Below, piece after piece: positions 55,831 through 64,000 of a stretch of DNA of 64,000 nt. The notes under the pieces were generated by a model. The model was not told the origin of the DNA, did not search any database, and saw nothing but the letters and a program-made list of their open reading frames with translations. The position numbers and the translations under genes were made by a program. The first letter of the stretch is position 1. Each line of letters starts with the position of its first letter. This DNA is from Mycolicibacterium flavescens (GTDB lineage Bacteria; Actinomycetota; Actinomycetes; Mycobacteriales; Mycobacteriaceae): NCBI RefSeq assembly GCF_001722335.1, contig NZ_MIHA01000011.1, positions 134,539 through 198,538 of the forward strand, read 5' to 3'.

Positions 55831-56085
55831 TTCGCCGCGGTCACGCAACCGCAGATACAGCTCCCGCAGCGTCGCCATCGACGCGGTGTCCGACACCCGC
55901 GCCTGCTCCACCGCGACGCCCTCACCGAGTTCCTCGTCGAGGACCCCGAGTGTGACCAGCACCGCCAGCGAGTCCAGGAAGCCGTCGGCGTGCAGATCCT
56001 GTGACGCCTCGACGTCGCGTTCGTCGAACGCGTAGAAGACGCGGTCGAAAAGCCGTTGCCTGACTTCGTCCCAGTCCGCGGGCAC
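55819..56085 (-). CDS. Acyl carrier protein-like protein
   Basis: 88 residues from GTG 56085 with an AGGAAGG site. The phosphopantetheine attachment serine is in DGFLDSLAVL (Ser39), preceded by a four-helix-type acidic sequence. It is the carrier partner of the adenylating enzyme encoded 15 bp upstream on the same strand. This pair is absent from the M. tuberculosis interval between fadE25 and Rv3268. It would hold an acyl or aminoacyl group as a thioester for transfer. Confidence 0.85.
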   Translation of the reverse strand: MPADWDEVRQRLFDRVFYAFDERDVEASQDLHADGFLDSLAVLVTLGVLDEELGEGVAVEQARVSDTASMATLRELYLRLRDRGESAQ

Positions 56086-56100
56086 GTGGTTCCTTCCTGC

Positions 56101-57255
56101 TCAGAGCTTGCCGGAGTCGGGCAGCGCTGCCATGTCGACGACGTCGATGACGATGGCGGATGCGCTGCTGCCGATCTCGTCGGCCAGCGCCCTGCGGATC
56201 CGGCGCTCGGCGGTCGTATCGGGTGCTTCGACGAGTACCCGCAACGACGGCTGTTGACCGTACACCGAATGCTCGACCGCCCAGACGCGGCAGTCGAGCA
56301 CGCCGGGCACCGCGCGGGTCAGGCGCCGCAGCGCCGACAGCTCGATCCGGCTGCCCAGGAAATTGATGTCGCCGGCGGTGCGGCCGCTGACGTGCAGGTG
56401 ACCGTCGGCTGCGATGCGGCCGGTGTCGCCGGTGGGCCACCACCGCGGCACCTCACCGGCGTCCAGGTAGGACAGCATCCGGTAGTCGCTGTCCACCTCG
56501 ATGTGCCCGTCGTCGGTGATCCGGACCCGGACGCCGGGAAGCGGAGCACCGACATCGCCCTCGACGAAGGTCGCCAGCGGTGAACGGCCGATCGCGATGC
56601 GCGGCCCCAATTCGGCCTGCCCGTACATGTTGACCACCGTCGCCGCCGGAAACGACGGCCGCAGCCGGGCGGCCATCGACTCGGTCAGCATGCCGCCGGC
56701 GAAGATCAGTTCGACGGCGCCGTCGAACGACCAATCGTGGTCGCGGGCGAGCAGAAACGACTGGTGCGGCAGGAGATACACCGACGTCTCGGGTGTGAGG
56801 TGGTCGCGGAAGCCGGTCCACGCGTCCGCCGAGACCGGCGGCGTGCAGAACCGGACCGGGACACCGGCGGCCAGGTGGCTGTGGATGATCGACATCCCGT
56901 AGGCGAAGCGCGGATTGACCAGCGCGATGTACTCGCGGTCCGGCGTGACCGGCAGATGCTCGGCGATCGCCCGCGCGCAGCGGCCGACGGTGTCCTTGCG
57001 GTAGCGGACCAGCTTCGGGTCGCCGGTCGTGCCGGAGGTCTCCATGACCAGCAGCCCGGCAGCGTCTGGGCCCGCGACGGTTTCGAACCGGCTGGTGCAG
57101 TCGGTCAGCGACCATCCCGCGAGCCGTTTGCGCAACGCGTCGAACCGGGCCGCGGACGCGACCGCGATCGATCCCCCGCCCTGATACGCCCGCACGTAGT
57201 GTTCGAGGGTCCGGTGGGTATCCGGATGCGCATGGCTGACCGTCGAAGGGGTCAA
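56101..57255 (-). CDS. ANL-superfamily adenylating enzyme (acyl/aminoacyl-carrier ligase)
   Basis: About 384 residues from TTG 57255, chosen because GAGGAGA stands 4 nt before it; upstream in-frame sequence looks non-coding. The adenylation signatures are METSGTTGDPKLVRYRKD (ATP loop), NMYGQAELGPRIA, WWPTGDTGRIAADGHLHVSGR and, at the extreme C-terminus, ALPDSGKL with the usual catalytic lysine. The protein is shorter than the 500-aa norm, mainly at the N-terminus. It would activate a carboxylic acid as acyl-AMP and load the adjacent carrier protein. Substrate is not predictable by eye. Confidence 0.82.
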   Translation of the reverse strand: MTPSTVSHAHPDTHRTLEHYVRAYQGGGSIAVASAARFDALRKRLAGWSLTDCTSRFETVAGPDAAGLLVMETSGTTGDPKLVRYRKDTVGRCARAIAEHLPVTPDREYIALVNPRFAYGMSIIHSHLAAGVPVRFCTPPVSADAWTGFRDHLTPETSVYLLPHQSFLLARDHDWSFDGAVELIFAGGMLTESMAARLRPSFPAATVVNMYGQAELGPRIAIGRSPLATFVEGDVGAPLPGVRVRITDDGHIEVDSDYRMLSYLDAGEVPRWWPTGDTGRIAADGHLHVSGRTAGDINFLGSRIELSALRRLTRAVPGVLDCRVWAVEHSVYGQQPSLRVLVEAPDTTAERRIRRALADEIGSSASAIVIDVVDMAALPDSGKL

Positions 57256-57418
57256 CTCTTCTCCTCGTTCCCGGCTCGGCCCGTCGCGGGGACGGGTGAC
57301 CGCACGGATCCGCCGTTGTCCCGGCCAACCGCATGTTAGCTGGAGTCCTGCCCACCGGCGCTTCGCGTCCGGGCGTGTGGTTCGGCCGAGAGTGACGCGA
57401 ACTGGTTGACTGAGCGAC

Positions 57419-58711
57419 ATGGAGACGACGGTGAGTCCTCCGCCGACTGCGGCGGCCGAGCCCATGCGGCCGGTCGACGCCCTGTGGTACTGGCTGGCCA
57501 CCAAGTTTGCCACCGACCAATTCCTGGTCTACGCGTTCGCGGGCACGCCCGAATCCATCGAGCGGGCGGTCGAGGACGTACTCGACCGGGCGCGCGAGTG
57601 CGTCGACTTTGGCCTGCGCGTCCGACCCCGCGCCCTGAACCTGCACTTCCCGGACTGGATTTCGGGCACACCGATCGGCGCGCACAACGTCGCAGTGCGA
57701 CCGGCAGCAGGCCTGGGGTGGCAGCAGGTCCTCGACCAGCTCTCCGCCCTCATGCGCCGACAACTCGACCCTCGCCGACAGACGTGGCGCCTGCACGTCT
57801 TCGCTGACGTGCGCGACGTGCCCTCGCATGCCGGTGCAGCGACGGTCGTTGTGCTGCAGATGACTCATGCGCTCGGCGACGGCACTCGCACCGCGGCACT
57901 CGCCGGTCTGCTGTTCGGGCGGTCGACGCCACCGGTGCCCGTCGAGCCGGCCGAGCCGGACCGCCGACTTCGCGACATCGCCGCCGCCCACCGGGCGCGC
58001 CGACGGCTCGCGCGAGGCACCGAATCGGGCGCGATCCCCGCGGCGAAACCGCCGGTGCCCGCGCTCAGCACGAACCGTCGGCCCGAGGGACCGAGCGTGT
58101 TACGGACCATCGCCTGCCACCGTGATCAACTGCCCGGCCCCACAGTGTTGGTCGGGGCGCTGGTCGCGGTGTCCGATGCGCTGGCCGCGCACCTGCGGGA
58201 ACAGGGCGAGGACGTTTCGGCACTCACCGCGGAGGTTGCCATCGCCAGAAGCGGAAAACCGCGCGCGCGCAACCATTTCAGCGTGCACGCCGTCGGACTG
58301 TATCCAGACGTCGCCACTCCGGCCGAGCGGTCCGCGCGCATCGTCGAGGACCTGATCGCGATCCGCCGACGAGACCAGCAGTTGCCCGCGGACATGCATG
58401 TCGCGTTCGACGGTGTTCCGGCGCCCCTGCGCCGGGCGGGCGTCTGGCGTCTGAACCCCGACGCCGATTGGTCTTCGGTGCGTGGCCACACCGTCGTCTC
58501 CAGCGTCGAGCGCGGGCCCGCCGACCTGTCTTTCGGCGGGTGCCCGGTGGTCCTGACCGCCTCGTACCCGTCGTTGATGCCGATGATGGGGCTCACGCAC
58601 GGCGTGCACCGGATCGGCGACACCGTGGCGTTCAGCGTGCACACCACCAGCTCGGTACTCGCCGACGTCGACGGCTACCTGGACCGGCTGGTGTTCGCGC
58701 TGCGCCGCTGA
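57419..58711 (+). CDS. WS/DGAT-like or PapA-like acyltransferase
   Basis: 430 residues of the chloramphenicol-acetyltransferase-like/condensation superfamily. The active-site region reads VVLQMTHALGDGTRT: His150 and Asp154 of the HxxxDG core are present, but the first His of HHxxxDG is Thr. The later FGGCPVVLTASYPSL and DTVAFSVHTTSSVLADVDGYL fit the C-terminal half of WS/DGAT proteins. It is divergent from the ligase-ACP pair with a 163-bp shared region. It probably moves the carrier-bound acyl group to an alcohol or amine, forming an ester or amide lipid. Confidence 0.75.
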   Translation: METTVSPPPTAAAEPMRPVDALWYWLATKFATDQFLVYAFAGTPESIERAVEDVLDRARECVDFGLRVRPRALNLHFPDWISGTPIGAHNVAVRPAAGLGWQQVLDQLSALMRRQLDPRRQTWRLHVFADVRDVPSHAGAATVVVLQMTHALGDGTRTAALAGLLFGRSTPPVPVEPAEPDRRLRDIAAAHRARRRLARGTESGAIPAAKPPVPALSTNRRPEGPSVLRTIACHRDQLPGPTVLVGALVAVSDALAAHLREQGEDVSALTAEVAIARSGKPRARNHFSVHAVGLYPDVATPAERSARIVEDLIAIRRRDQQLPADMHVAFDGVPAPLRRAGVWRLNPDADWSSVRGHTVVSSVERGPADLSFGGCPVVLTASYPSLMPMMGLTHGVHRIGDTVAFSVHTTSSVLADVDGYLDRLVFALRR

Positions 58712-58722
58712 CACGAGAGGGG

Positions 58723-59451
58723 TCAGCCTCGGGTCACCTTCTCCATCTGCCTGCGCCGGTCGAGCGCGGCGGGATCCGGGTTGGCGACCTGCACCAGCGA
58801 TGCCCCGGCGGCGTACACGGCGACCAGGTTCTGGATCAGTTCTTCGGCGGTCTCCCAGGATGCGCTCGACAGCACCCGGTCGGCGGCCGTGAGACCCTGC
58901 GCGGCAGCGGATTCGCGCGCCGCCGCCAGCACCTCCTCGGCGCTGCGGCCGGCCAACGCGGGCCCGGGCTGACGCTCCGGTGAGATCTGGTCGCCGTGCA
59001 CCCGCACCGCGGTCGCGTAGTCGGTCACCCCGACCGGTAGGTCGGGCGCGGGCTTGCCGAACGGATCCAGCGACAGCACCGCGACCTCACCCATACCGAC
59101 CGCGTCGTCCGCCTCGGCGAGCCGGTCCGCCGTGCACAGCGCGATGTCGGCCTGCGCCTGCGGGTCGGCGAGCACGACTTCCGCGCCCACCCACCACGTT
59201 CCGAGCAGCACGGCCGCGGTCTGCCAGTGGGCGGGCAGCAGCACCGCGACGCGGCTCGACGGTCCGGCGCCGAGTTCGTCGCGCAGCAGGTTGGCGGTTT
59301 TGGCCGCCCAGTTGGCCAGCGTCGCCGTCGACAACTCGATGCGCTCGCCGGTGGCGTCGTCGTAGTAGGTGATGCGCGGGCCGGCCGGATCCGAGGCCAT
59401 CAGCGGGTCGAGGATCGCCGAAGTGATTGTCTGCACGGCTAGTTGACGCAT
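58723..59451 (-). CDS. Conserved mycobacterial protein of the TIGR03089 type, Rv3268-like
   Basis: 242 residues resembling the N-terminal part of an AMP-binding enzyme: ITYYDDATGERIELSTATLANWAAKTANLL and VAVLLPAHWQTAAVLLGTWWVGAEVVLAD. No adenylation loop or C-terminal domain is present, so catalysis is unlikely. The family is conserved beside lcp1 in mycobacteria. It overlaps lcp1 by 13 bp on the same strand. Role unknown. Confidence 0.87.
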   Translation of the reverse strand: MRQLAVQTITSAILDPLMASDPAGPRITYYDDATGERIELSTATLANWAAKTANLLRDELGAGPSSRVAVLLPAHWQTAAVLLGTWWVGAEVVLADPQAQADIALCTADRLAEADDAVGMGEVAVLSLDPFGKPAPDLPVGVTDYATAVRVHGDQISPERQPGPALAGRSAEEVLAAARESAAAQGLTAADRVLSSASWETAEELIQNLVAVYAAGASLVQVANPDPAALDRRRQMEKVTRG

Positions 59452-60905
59452 GCCGGGTCGTCGGAGCCGGCGGTCAGGATCGGCGACGGCGGCGGCGCGG
59501 TCTCGGTGGCTCCGACGGCCAGCGCGTCGGTGCTCACCGGCGTCGGGTCCGAACCGTCGAGGCCCGACCCCGGCCCGGTGTAGTCGCCGGCCAGCACGAC
59601 CCGCACCGCGCCCGACGGCACCGTCGGGTCCTCGACCACCGGCAGGCCGCCGAGGTCACGCGAAACCGCCTGCGCGCCAAGGTCGTCGCCCTTGGCGGCC
59701 CGGACCTGGCTGGAAGCGACGGGGTCGCCCTCGTGGTTGCCGGTCGGGCCGGGGGTGAACCCCTTACCGGTCAGCACCGCGGACACCGCGGCGGCGAGGC
59801 CGTTGATGTCGGTCGCGTTGACCACCTCGGCGGTGGTCTTGTCCGGTGTGTAGGCGAGCTCCTCGGTCTTGCCCTCGTCCTGGTCGTGCAGCAGCCCGTC
59901 GACCCAGCTCTTGACCGCGTCCGGATCCACCCGCACCACCGACTGCATTCCGTCGTCGCTCCAGCCGTTCTCCTGCAGCACCGGGATGGTGGCGAACGCG
60001 ACGTTGCCCGCCGCCAGCTTCTGCAGCTGTTCGGCGAACTCCATGACGTTCCAGCCGTCGGAGAGCACCACCGAGCGCTGCACGGCCTCCTCGAGCCGGT
60101 TCAGGGTGGCCGGACTCGACAACGTCTCACCCGAGATCACGTCGTGGGCCAGCGAGGCCATCACCGACTGCTGCCGGGTGACGCGGTCGAGGTCGCCGCG
60201 CGGAAGGTCGTGGCGCTGACGCACGAAGCTCAGCGCCTGCGGGCCGTTGAGCTTCTGCCAGCCCGCCGGGAAGTCGGCACCCGAAAGCGGTTCGTAGACA
60301 GGCTCTTTGAGGCACACATTGACCCCGCCGAGCGCATCGGTGATCAGCGCGAAGCCCAGCAGGCCGATCTCGGCGTAGTGGTCGACGGTGACGCCGGTGA
60401 GGTTGGCGACCGTCTTGATCAGCGCCTCGCGGCCGGCCTCGGTGGCCTGCGGCTGCGCCTGGGCCGGATCCTCGCCGTCCTCTTCGACCAGTTCGATCAT
60501 CTTCTCGGCGTGCACCGATCCGTACACGCCGTTGATCTTCATCTTGGCGACCCCGGGCGCGTCGACGTAGGAGTCGCGCGGGATCGAGATGGCCGTCGCG
60601 GACTGCCCGTTGTTGGGGATGCGGATCAGGATGATGGTGTCGGTGTTGGTGGCCTCGTCGTCGCCGGCCCGCAGCGTGGCCAGCTCCTCGGCCGACAACG
60701 GGTTGCCGTGCGCGTCGGTGCGGCTGTCCATGCCGACCAGCAGCACGTCGATCGCGCCGTCCTCGCCGCCCTCGCCCAGCGCGATCGGCGAGATGTGGTT
60801 GATGCCCGATTCGAACGAGCGGATCTTGCCCCAGGCCACGCCCGTTCCGATGACGACCGCCAGGGCCGCCGACACGGCGATGACACGCAGCATTCGACCG
60901 GGCAT
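59439..60905 (-). CDS. lcp1: LytR-CpsA-Psr family cell-wall ligase
   Basis: 488 residues. One N-terminal membrane segment (MLRVIAVSAALAVVIGTGVAWG) precedes the LCP domain: VLLVGMDSRTDA, TDTIILIRIPNNGQSATAISIPRDSYV, KINGVYGSVHAEKMI and SFVRQRHDLPRGDLDRVTRQQ, with the arginines that hold the polyprenyl pyrophosphate. A C-terminal LytR_C domain follows (AEVVNATDINGLAAAVSAVL). Lcp1 (Rv3267) joins arabinogalactan to peptidoglycan. Adjacent rmlD-wbbL supply the rhamnosyl linker. A role in anchoring the polysaccharide made by this window is possible but unproven. Confidence 0.94.
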   Translation of the reverse strand: MPGRMLRVIAVSAALAVVIGTGVAWGKIRSFESGINHISPIALGEGGEDGAIDVLLVGMDSRTDAHGNPLSAEELATLRAGDDEATNTDTIILIRIPNNGQSATAISIPRDSYVDAPGVAKMKINGVYGSVHAEKMIELVEEDGEDPAQAQPQATEAGREALIKTVANLTGVTVDHYAEIGLLGFALITDALGGVNVCLKEPVYEPLSGADFPAGWQKLNGPQALSFVRQRHDLPRGDLDRVTRQQSVMASLAHDVISGETLSSPATLNRLEEAVQRSVVLSDGWNVMEFAEQLQKLAAGNVAFATIPVLQENGWSDDGMQSVVRVDPDAVKSWVDGLLHDQDEGKTEELAYTPDKTTAEVVNATDINGLAAAVSAVLTGKGFTPGPTGNHEGDPVASSQVRAAKGDDLGAQAVSRDLGGLPVVEDPTVPSGAVRVVLAGDYTGPGSGLDGSDPTPVSTDALAVGATETAPPPSPILTAGSDDPACVN

Positions 60906-60972
60906 CAGCCCAGGTTACTGGCGAGGACGGCGCAGGCCCGGTAGCCGGAGTCGGCGTGCCAGACTCGTGACC

Positions 60973-61863
60973 ATGTCTTTTTCCGAGTCCCGCCGAATCG
61001 TTATCCCCGGCGCGGGAGGCATGGTCGGCCGCGTCCTGGCAGCTCAGGCCCGTCGGCAGGGGCGCGAGGTGCTCGCGCTGACCTCGGCGGAACTCGACAT
61101 CACCGATGCGTCGGCGGTCGCGCGTTTCGTCGCCGCCGGTGACGTCGTGATCAACTGCGCGGCGTTTACCCAGGTCGACGCCGCCGAGACCGAGCCGGAC
61201 CGTGCGCGCGCGGTCAACGTCGACGGACCCGGCCATCTGGCGCGGGCCTGCGCTGCGGTCGGGGCCCGGCTGATCCACATCTCCACCGACTACGTGTTCC
61301 CCGGCACGCAGTCCCGGCCCTACGAGATCGACGACCCGACCGGGCCGGTGAACGTCTATGGCCGCACCAAGCTGGCCGGCGAGCAGGCCGTACACGCGGC
61401 GCTGCCCACCGCACACGTGGTGCGCACCGCGTGGGTGTACGAGGGCGCCGACGGCGCCGACTTCGCCGCCGCGATGCGCCGCAAGGCCGCCGGCGACGAG
61501 ACCGTCGACGTGGTGGCCGACCAGGTCGGTTCACCGACCTACGTCGGCGATCTGGTGGCCGCGCTGCTGCAGATCGCCGACGGCGAGGTTCGCGCGCCGC
61601 TGCTGCACGCCGCCAACGCCGGCCAGGCCAGCCGGTTCGACCAGGCGTGCGCGGTGTTCGAGGCCGTCGGCGCCGACCCGGAGCGGGTGCGGCCCGTCGG
61701 CAGCGACCGGCACCCCCGGCCGGCCCCTCGACCGGCGTACTCGGCGCTGTCCGGGCGCTGCTCGGCCGACGCCGGGTTGACCCCGCTGCGCCCGTGGCGC
61801 GAGGCGCTGCATGCCGCGCTCGCGGCGGGCCGACCGGGCGGCCCGTTACCCTCTACGCCGTGA
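60973..61863 (+). CDS. rmlD: dTDP-4-dehydrorhamnose reductase
   Basis: 296 residues from ATG 60973; a GTG 6 bp upstream is in frame. Short-chain dehydrogenase features: RIVIPGAGGMVGRVLA, INCAAFTQVDAAE, ISTDYVFPG and YGRTKLAGEQ with the Tyr-x3-Lys pair. It makes dTDP-L-rhamnose, needed for the disaccharide linker of arabinogalactan. It overlaps wbbL by 4 bp (GTGA). Matches Rv3266c. Confidence 0.96.
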   Translation: MSFSESRRIVIPGAGGMVGRVLAAQARRQGREVLALTSAELDITDASAVARFVAAGDVVINCAAFTQVDAAETEPDRARAVNVDGPGHLARACAAVGARLIHISTDYVFPGTQSRPYEIDDPTGPVNVYGRTKLAGEQAVHAALPTAHVVRTAWVYEGADGADFAAAMRRKAAGDETVDVVADQVGSPTYVGDLVAALLQIADGEVRAPLLHAANAGQASRFDQACAVFEAVGADPERVRPVGSDRHPRPAPRPAYSALSGRCSADAGLTPLRPWREALHAALAAGRPGGPLPSTP

Positions 61864-62744
61864 GTGACGAACTGGTCGTGATCACGGTGACGTATTCACC
61901 GGGGCCACACCTGGACCGGTTCCTCGCGTCGCTGTCGCACGCCACCGACCGGTCGGTGACGGTGATCATGGCCGACAACGGGTCGACCGACGGAGCGCCC
62001 GAGGAGGCCCTCGAGCGTTACCCGTTCGCCCGCCTGCTGCGCACCGGCGCCAACCTCGGCTACGGCCGCGCGGTGAACCGCGCGGCCGCGGAATACCTGT
62101 CGACGGCCGACTACTCGGACTTCTTCATCGTCGCCAACCCCGACGTGCAGTGGGGCCCGCACAGCATCGACCTGATGCTGGAGGCCGCGGCGCGCTGGCC
62201 CCGCGCGGGTGCGCTGGGGCCGCTGATCCGCGACCCCGACGGCTCGGTCTACCCGTCGGCGCGGCACCAGCCCAGCCTGGTCCGCGGCGGGATGCACGCC
62301 GTGGTCGGGCCGGTGTGGAAATCCAACCCCTGGACCGTCGAGTACCGCCAGGAGCGACAGCAGCCCAGCGAACGCCCCGTCGGCTGGCTGTCCGGATCGT
62401 GTCTGTTGCTGCGGCGCTCGGCGTTCGAGGAGATCTCGGGTTTCGACGAGCGGTATTTCATGTACATGGAAGACGTCGACCTGGGTGATCGCCTGTCGCG
62501 GGCGGGCTGGCAGAACATTTACGTGCCCGCGGCGGAGATTTTGCACGACAAGGGACACGCCACGGGCCGCGACCCGGCGCGCAACTTGGCCGCCCATCAC
62601 CGCAGCACCTACACTTTCCTCGCGGATCGGTATCCGAAGTGGTGGCAGGGGCCGCTGCGCGCGACGATCCGGGCCTCGCTGGCCGCGCGTGCGCGTCTGG
62701 TGGTCCGGAACTCGAAGCGCAACCGAGCGAAAGGACGGCGCTAG
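61860..62744 (+). CDS. wbbL: dTDP-rhamnose:decaprenyl-GlcNAc rhamnosyltransferase
   Basis: 294 residues, GT2 family (GT-A fold). Donor-site motifs are VIMADNGSTDGAPEE and FIVANPDVQWGP, then VGWLSGSCLLLRRSAFEEISGFDERYFMYMEDVDLGDRL, the acidic catalytic region. It adds rhamnose to the decaprenyl-linked GlcNAc, forming the arabinogalactan linker. Matches Rv3265c. It is co-translated with rmlD; the next gene begins 2 bp after its stop. Confidence 0.95.
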   Translation: MSDELVVITVTYSPGPHLDRFLASLSHATDRSVTVIMADNGSTDGAPEEALERYPFARLLRTGANLGYGRAVNRAAAEYLSTADYSDFFIVANPDVQWGPHSIDLMLEAAARWPRAGALGPLIRDPDGSVYPSARHQPSLVRGGMHAVVGPVWKSNPWTVEYRQERQQPSERPVGWLSGSCLLLRRSAFEEISGFDERYFMYMEDVDLGDRLSRAGWQNIYVPAAEILHDKGHATGRDPARNLAAHHRSTYTFLADRYPKWWQGPLRATIRASLAARARLVVRNSKRNRAKGRR

Positions 62745-62745
62745 C

Positions 62746-63822
62746 GTGAATCCCGCAGAGGTCGACGCCGTCATTCTGGTCGGCGGTCTGGGCAGCCGGT
62801 TGCGGCCGCTCACCCTGTCGGCGCCCAAGCCGATGCTGCCGACGGCCGGTCTGCCGTTCCTGACGCATCTGCTGTCGCGGATCGCCGATGCCGGCATCGA
62901 GCACGTGATCCTGGGGACGTCGTACAAGGCCGGCGTGTTCGAGGCCGAGTTCGGCGACGGCTCCAAACTCGGGCTGCAGATCGAGTACGTCGTCGAGAAC
63001 GAGCCGCTGGGCACCGGCGGCGGCATCGCCAACGTGGCCCCGAAGCTGCGCCACGACACCGCGCTGGTGTTCAACGGCGACGTGCTCTCGGGCGCGGATC
63101 TGCGAGCGCTGCTGAACTGCCACGAGGACAACGACGCCGACGTCACGCTGCACCTGGTGCGCGTCGGTGACCCGCGCGCGTTCGGGTGTGTGCCCACCGA
63201 CTCCGAGGGCATGGTGACCGCGTTCCTGGAGAAGACGCAGGACCCGCCGACCGACCAGATCAACGCCGGCTGTTACGTGTTCAAACGCGAGGTCATCGAG
63301 CGCATCCCGAAGGACCGGGCGCTGTCGGTGGAGCGTGAGGTGTTCCCGGGCCTGCTGACCGACGGGCTGCGGGTGTGCGGTTACGTCGACTCGACGTACT
63401 GGCGCGACATGGGCACCCCGGAGGATTTCGTGCGGGGCTCAGCGGATCTGGTCCGCGGTATCGCGCCGTCACCGGCGCTCGGCGGGCACCGCGGCGAGGA
63501 GCTGGTGCACGACGGCGCCAGCGTCGCCCCCGGCGCGCTGTTGATCGGCGGCACCGTCGTGGGCCGTGGCGCTGAGATCGCCGGTGGCGCAAGGCTCGAC
63601 GGCGCGGTGATCTTCGACGGCGCGAAGGTCGGGGCGGGCGCGGTGATCGAACGCTCGATCATCGGCTTCGGCGCGCGGATCGGGCCGCGGGCGCTGATCC
63701 GCGACGGGGTGATCGGCGACGGGGCCGACATCGGCGCCCGCTGCGAGTTGCTGCGCGGCGCGCGGGTGTGGCCCGGGGTGACGATCCCCGACGGCGGCAT
63801 CCGCTTCTCCACCGACATCTAA
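62746..63822 (+). CDS. manB: Mannose-1-phosphate guanylyltransferase
   Basis: 358 residues from GTG 62746. The nucleotidyltransferase domain has AVILVGGLGSRLRPLTLSAPKPMLP (pyrophosphorylase signature), VENEPLGTGGGIANV and LVFNGDVLSG. A C-terminal left-handed beta-helix domain is formed by IGGTVVGRGAEIAGGARLDGAVIFDGAKVGAGAVIE. It makes GDP-mannose from mannose-1-phosphate, for lipoglycans and possibly the polysaccharide glycosyltransferases at 27-32 kb. Matches Rv3264c; the rmlD-wbbL-manB order is conserved. Confidence 0.94.
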   Translation: MNPAEVDAVILVGGLGSRLRPLTLSAPKPMLPTAGLPFLTHLLSRIADAGIEHVILGTSYKAGVFEAEFGDGSKLGLQIEYVVENEPLGTGGGIANVAPKLRHDTALVFNGDVLSGADLRALLNCHEDNDADVTLHLVRVGDPRAFGCVPTDSEGMVTAFLEKTQDPPTDQINAGCYVFKREVIERIPKDRALSVEREVFPGLLTDGLRVCGYVDSTYWRDMGTPEDFVRGSADLVRGIAPSPALGGHRGEELVHDGASVAPGALLIGGTVVGRGAEIAGGARLDGAVIFDGAKVGAGAVIERSIIGFGARIGPRALIRDGVIGDGADIGARCELLRGARVWPGVTIPDGGIRFSTDI

Positions 63823-63862
63823 CAACCCGCGATTTCGGTGCAGTTGGTTGCGCTGGGCGCCA

Positions 63863-64000
63863 TGTCGTGTTTAGGGACATCGCTGACAGGTGTATGTCTC
63901 GGGACATCGCTGACACCTGAGTAGGGGCCTGGGCAAGATGATCCATGGCTCAGAAGGTGGCGGCGATGGATCTTCGTATCGCGACGGCGGCGGCTGGACA
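63863..64000 (+). mobile_element. Left end of an IS481-family insertion sequence (truncated by window edge)
   Basis: About 40 bp after manB a TGTCGTGTTT start is followed by two copies of GGGACATCGCTGACA (63874-63888 and 63901-63915), 27 bp apart. Such repeated GGGACATCGCTGAC motifs are typical of the subterminal ends of mycobacterial IS481-type elements. A transposase frame begins 30 bp later. The exact terminus and any target duplication cannot be defined without the other end. Confidence 0.75.
63945..64000 (+). CDS. IS481-type transposase, N-terminal fragment
   Basis: The frame opens MAQKVAAMDLRIATAAAG and runs off the window. This matches the usual N-terminus of IS481-family DDE transposases, which continues into a helix-turn-helix. 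Only 18 codons are visible, so intactness cannot be judged. Confidence 0.7.
   Translation, partial: MAQKVAAMDLRIATAAAG

Overview
The window is high-GC actinobacterial DNA. Its core gene order matches the Mycobacterium tuberculosis interval from Rv3293 to Rv3264c: pcd, Rv3292-like, lrp, lat, Rv3289c-like, usfY, rsbW, sigF, accA3, sufE-like, sseA, maf, accE5, accD5, birA, Rv3278c- and Rv3277-like, purK, purE, fadE25, Rv3268-like, lcp1, rmlD, wbbL and manB. The extra genes placed inside this backbone point to a fast-growing, environmental Mycolicibacterium-type species. This identification rests on recalled synteny and family resemblance; no search was run.

Layout. 0-4.5 kb: a lysine-catabolism island (lrp-lat, with divergent DUF1338 dioxygenase-pcd). 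4.5-12 kb: the SigF stress locus (nuclease-like membrane protein, Rv3289c-like, flavoprotein, usfY, CsbD, small acidic protein, glycosyltransferase, topoisomerase IB, rsbW, sigF, convergent STAS protein), with up to six sites resembling SigF promoters (GTTT-N16/17-GGGTA). 12-16.3 kb: MocA-like transferase, a long hairpin repeat, accA3, sufE-like and sseA. 16.5-22.7 kb: first part of an exopolysaccharide locus (acyltransferase, glycosyltransferase, UDP-sugar dehydrogenase, epimerase) and a secreted PGRS-type glycine-rich protein with no PE domain. 23.4-26 kb: maf-accE5-accD5. 26-51.5 kb: main part of the polysaccharide locus (methyltransferase, glycosyltransferases, three LbH acyltransferases in all, Wzx, Wzy, Wzz-BY-kinase, a second Wzz, acyltransferase-3, SGNH esterase, DUF218 protein, WcaJ-type initiating transferase, a GH39-like glycosidase with LGFP-like repeats, and five paralogous secreted alpha/beta-hydrolases, one with a destroyed catalytic triad). 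A MerR-sliding-clamp fusion regulator with a TPR-like partner sits inside it. 51.6-63.8 kb: conserved core genes, with an inserted ACP / adenylating-ligase / WS-DGAT-like acyltransferase group. The right edge enters an IS481-type insertion sequence.

How it works together. The polysaccharide genes form a complete Wzx/Wzy pathway: priming on polyprenyl phosphate, glycosyl transfer, acyl and methyl decoration, flipping, polymerisation, chain-length control and extracellular trimming. They lie beside genes for the rhamnosyl linker and cell-wall ligation (rmlD, wbbL, lcp1), for mannose activation (manB) and for the acyl-CoA carboxylase (accA3, accD5, accE5) with its biotin ligase (birA). Most blocks are tightly packed, with GTGA/ATGA stop-start overlaps that suggest translational coupling. 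No tRNA, rRNA or CRISPR array was seen.
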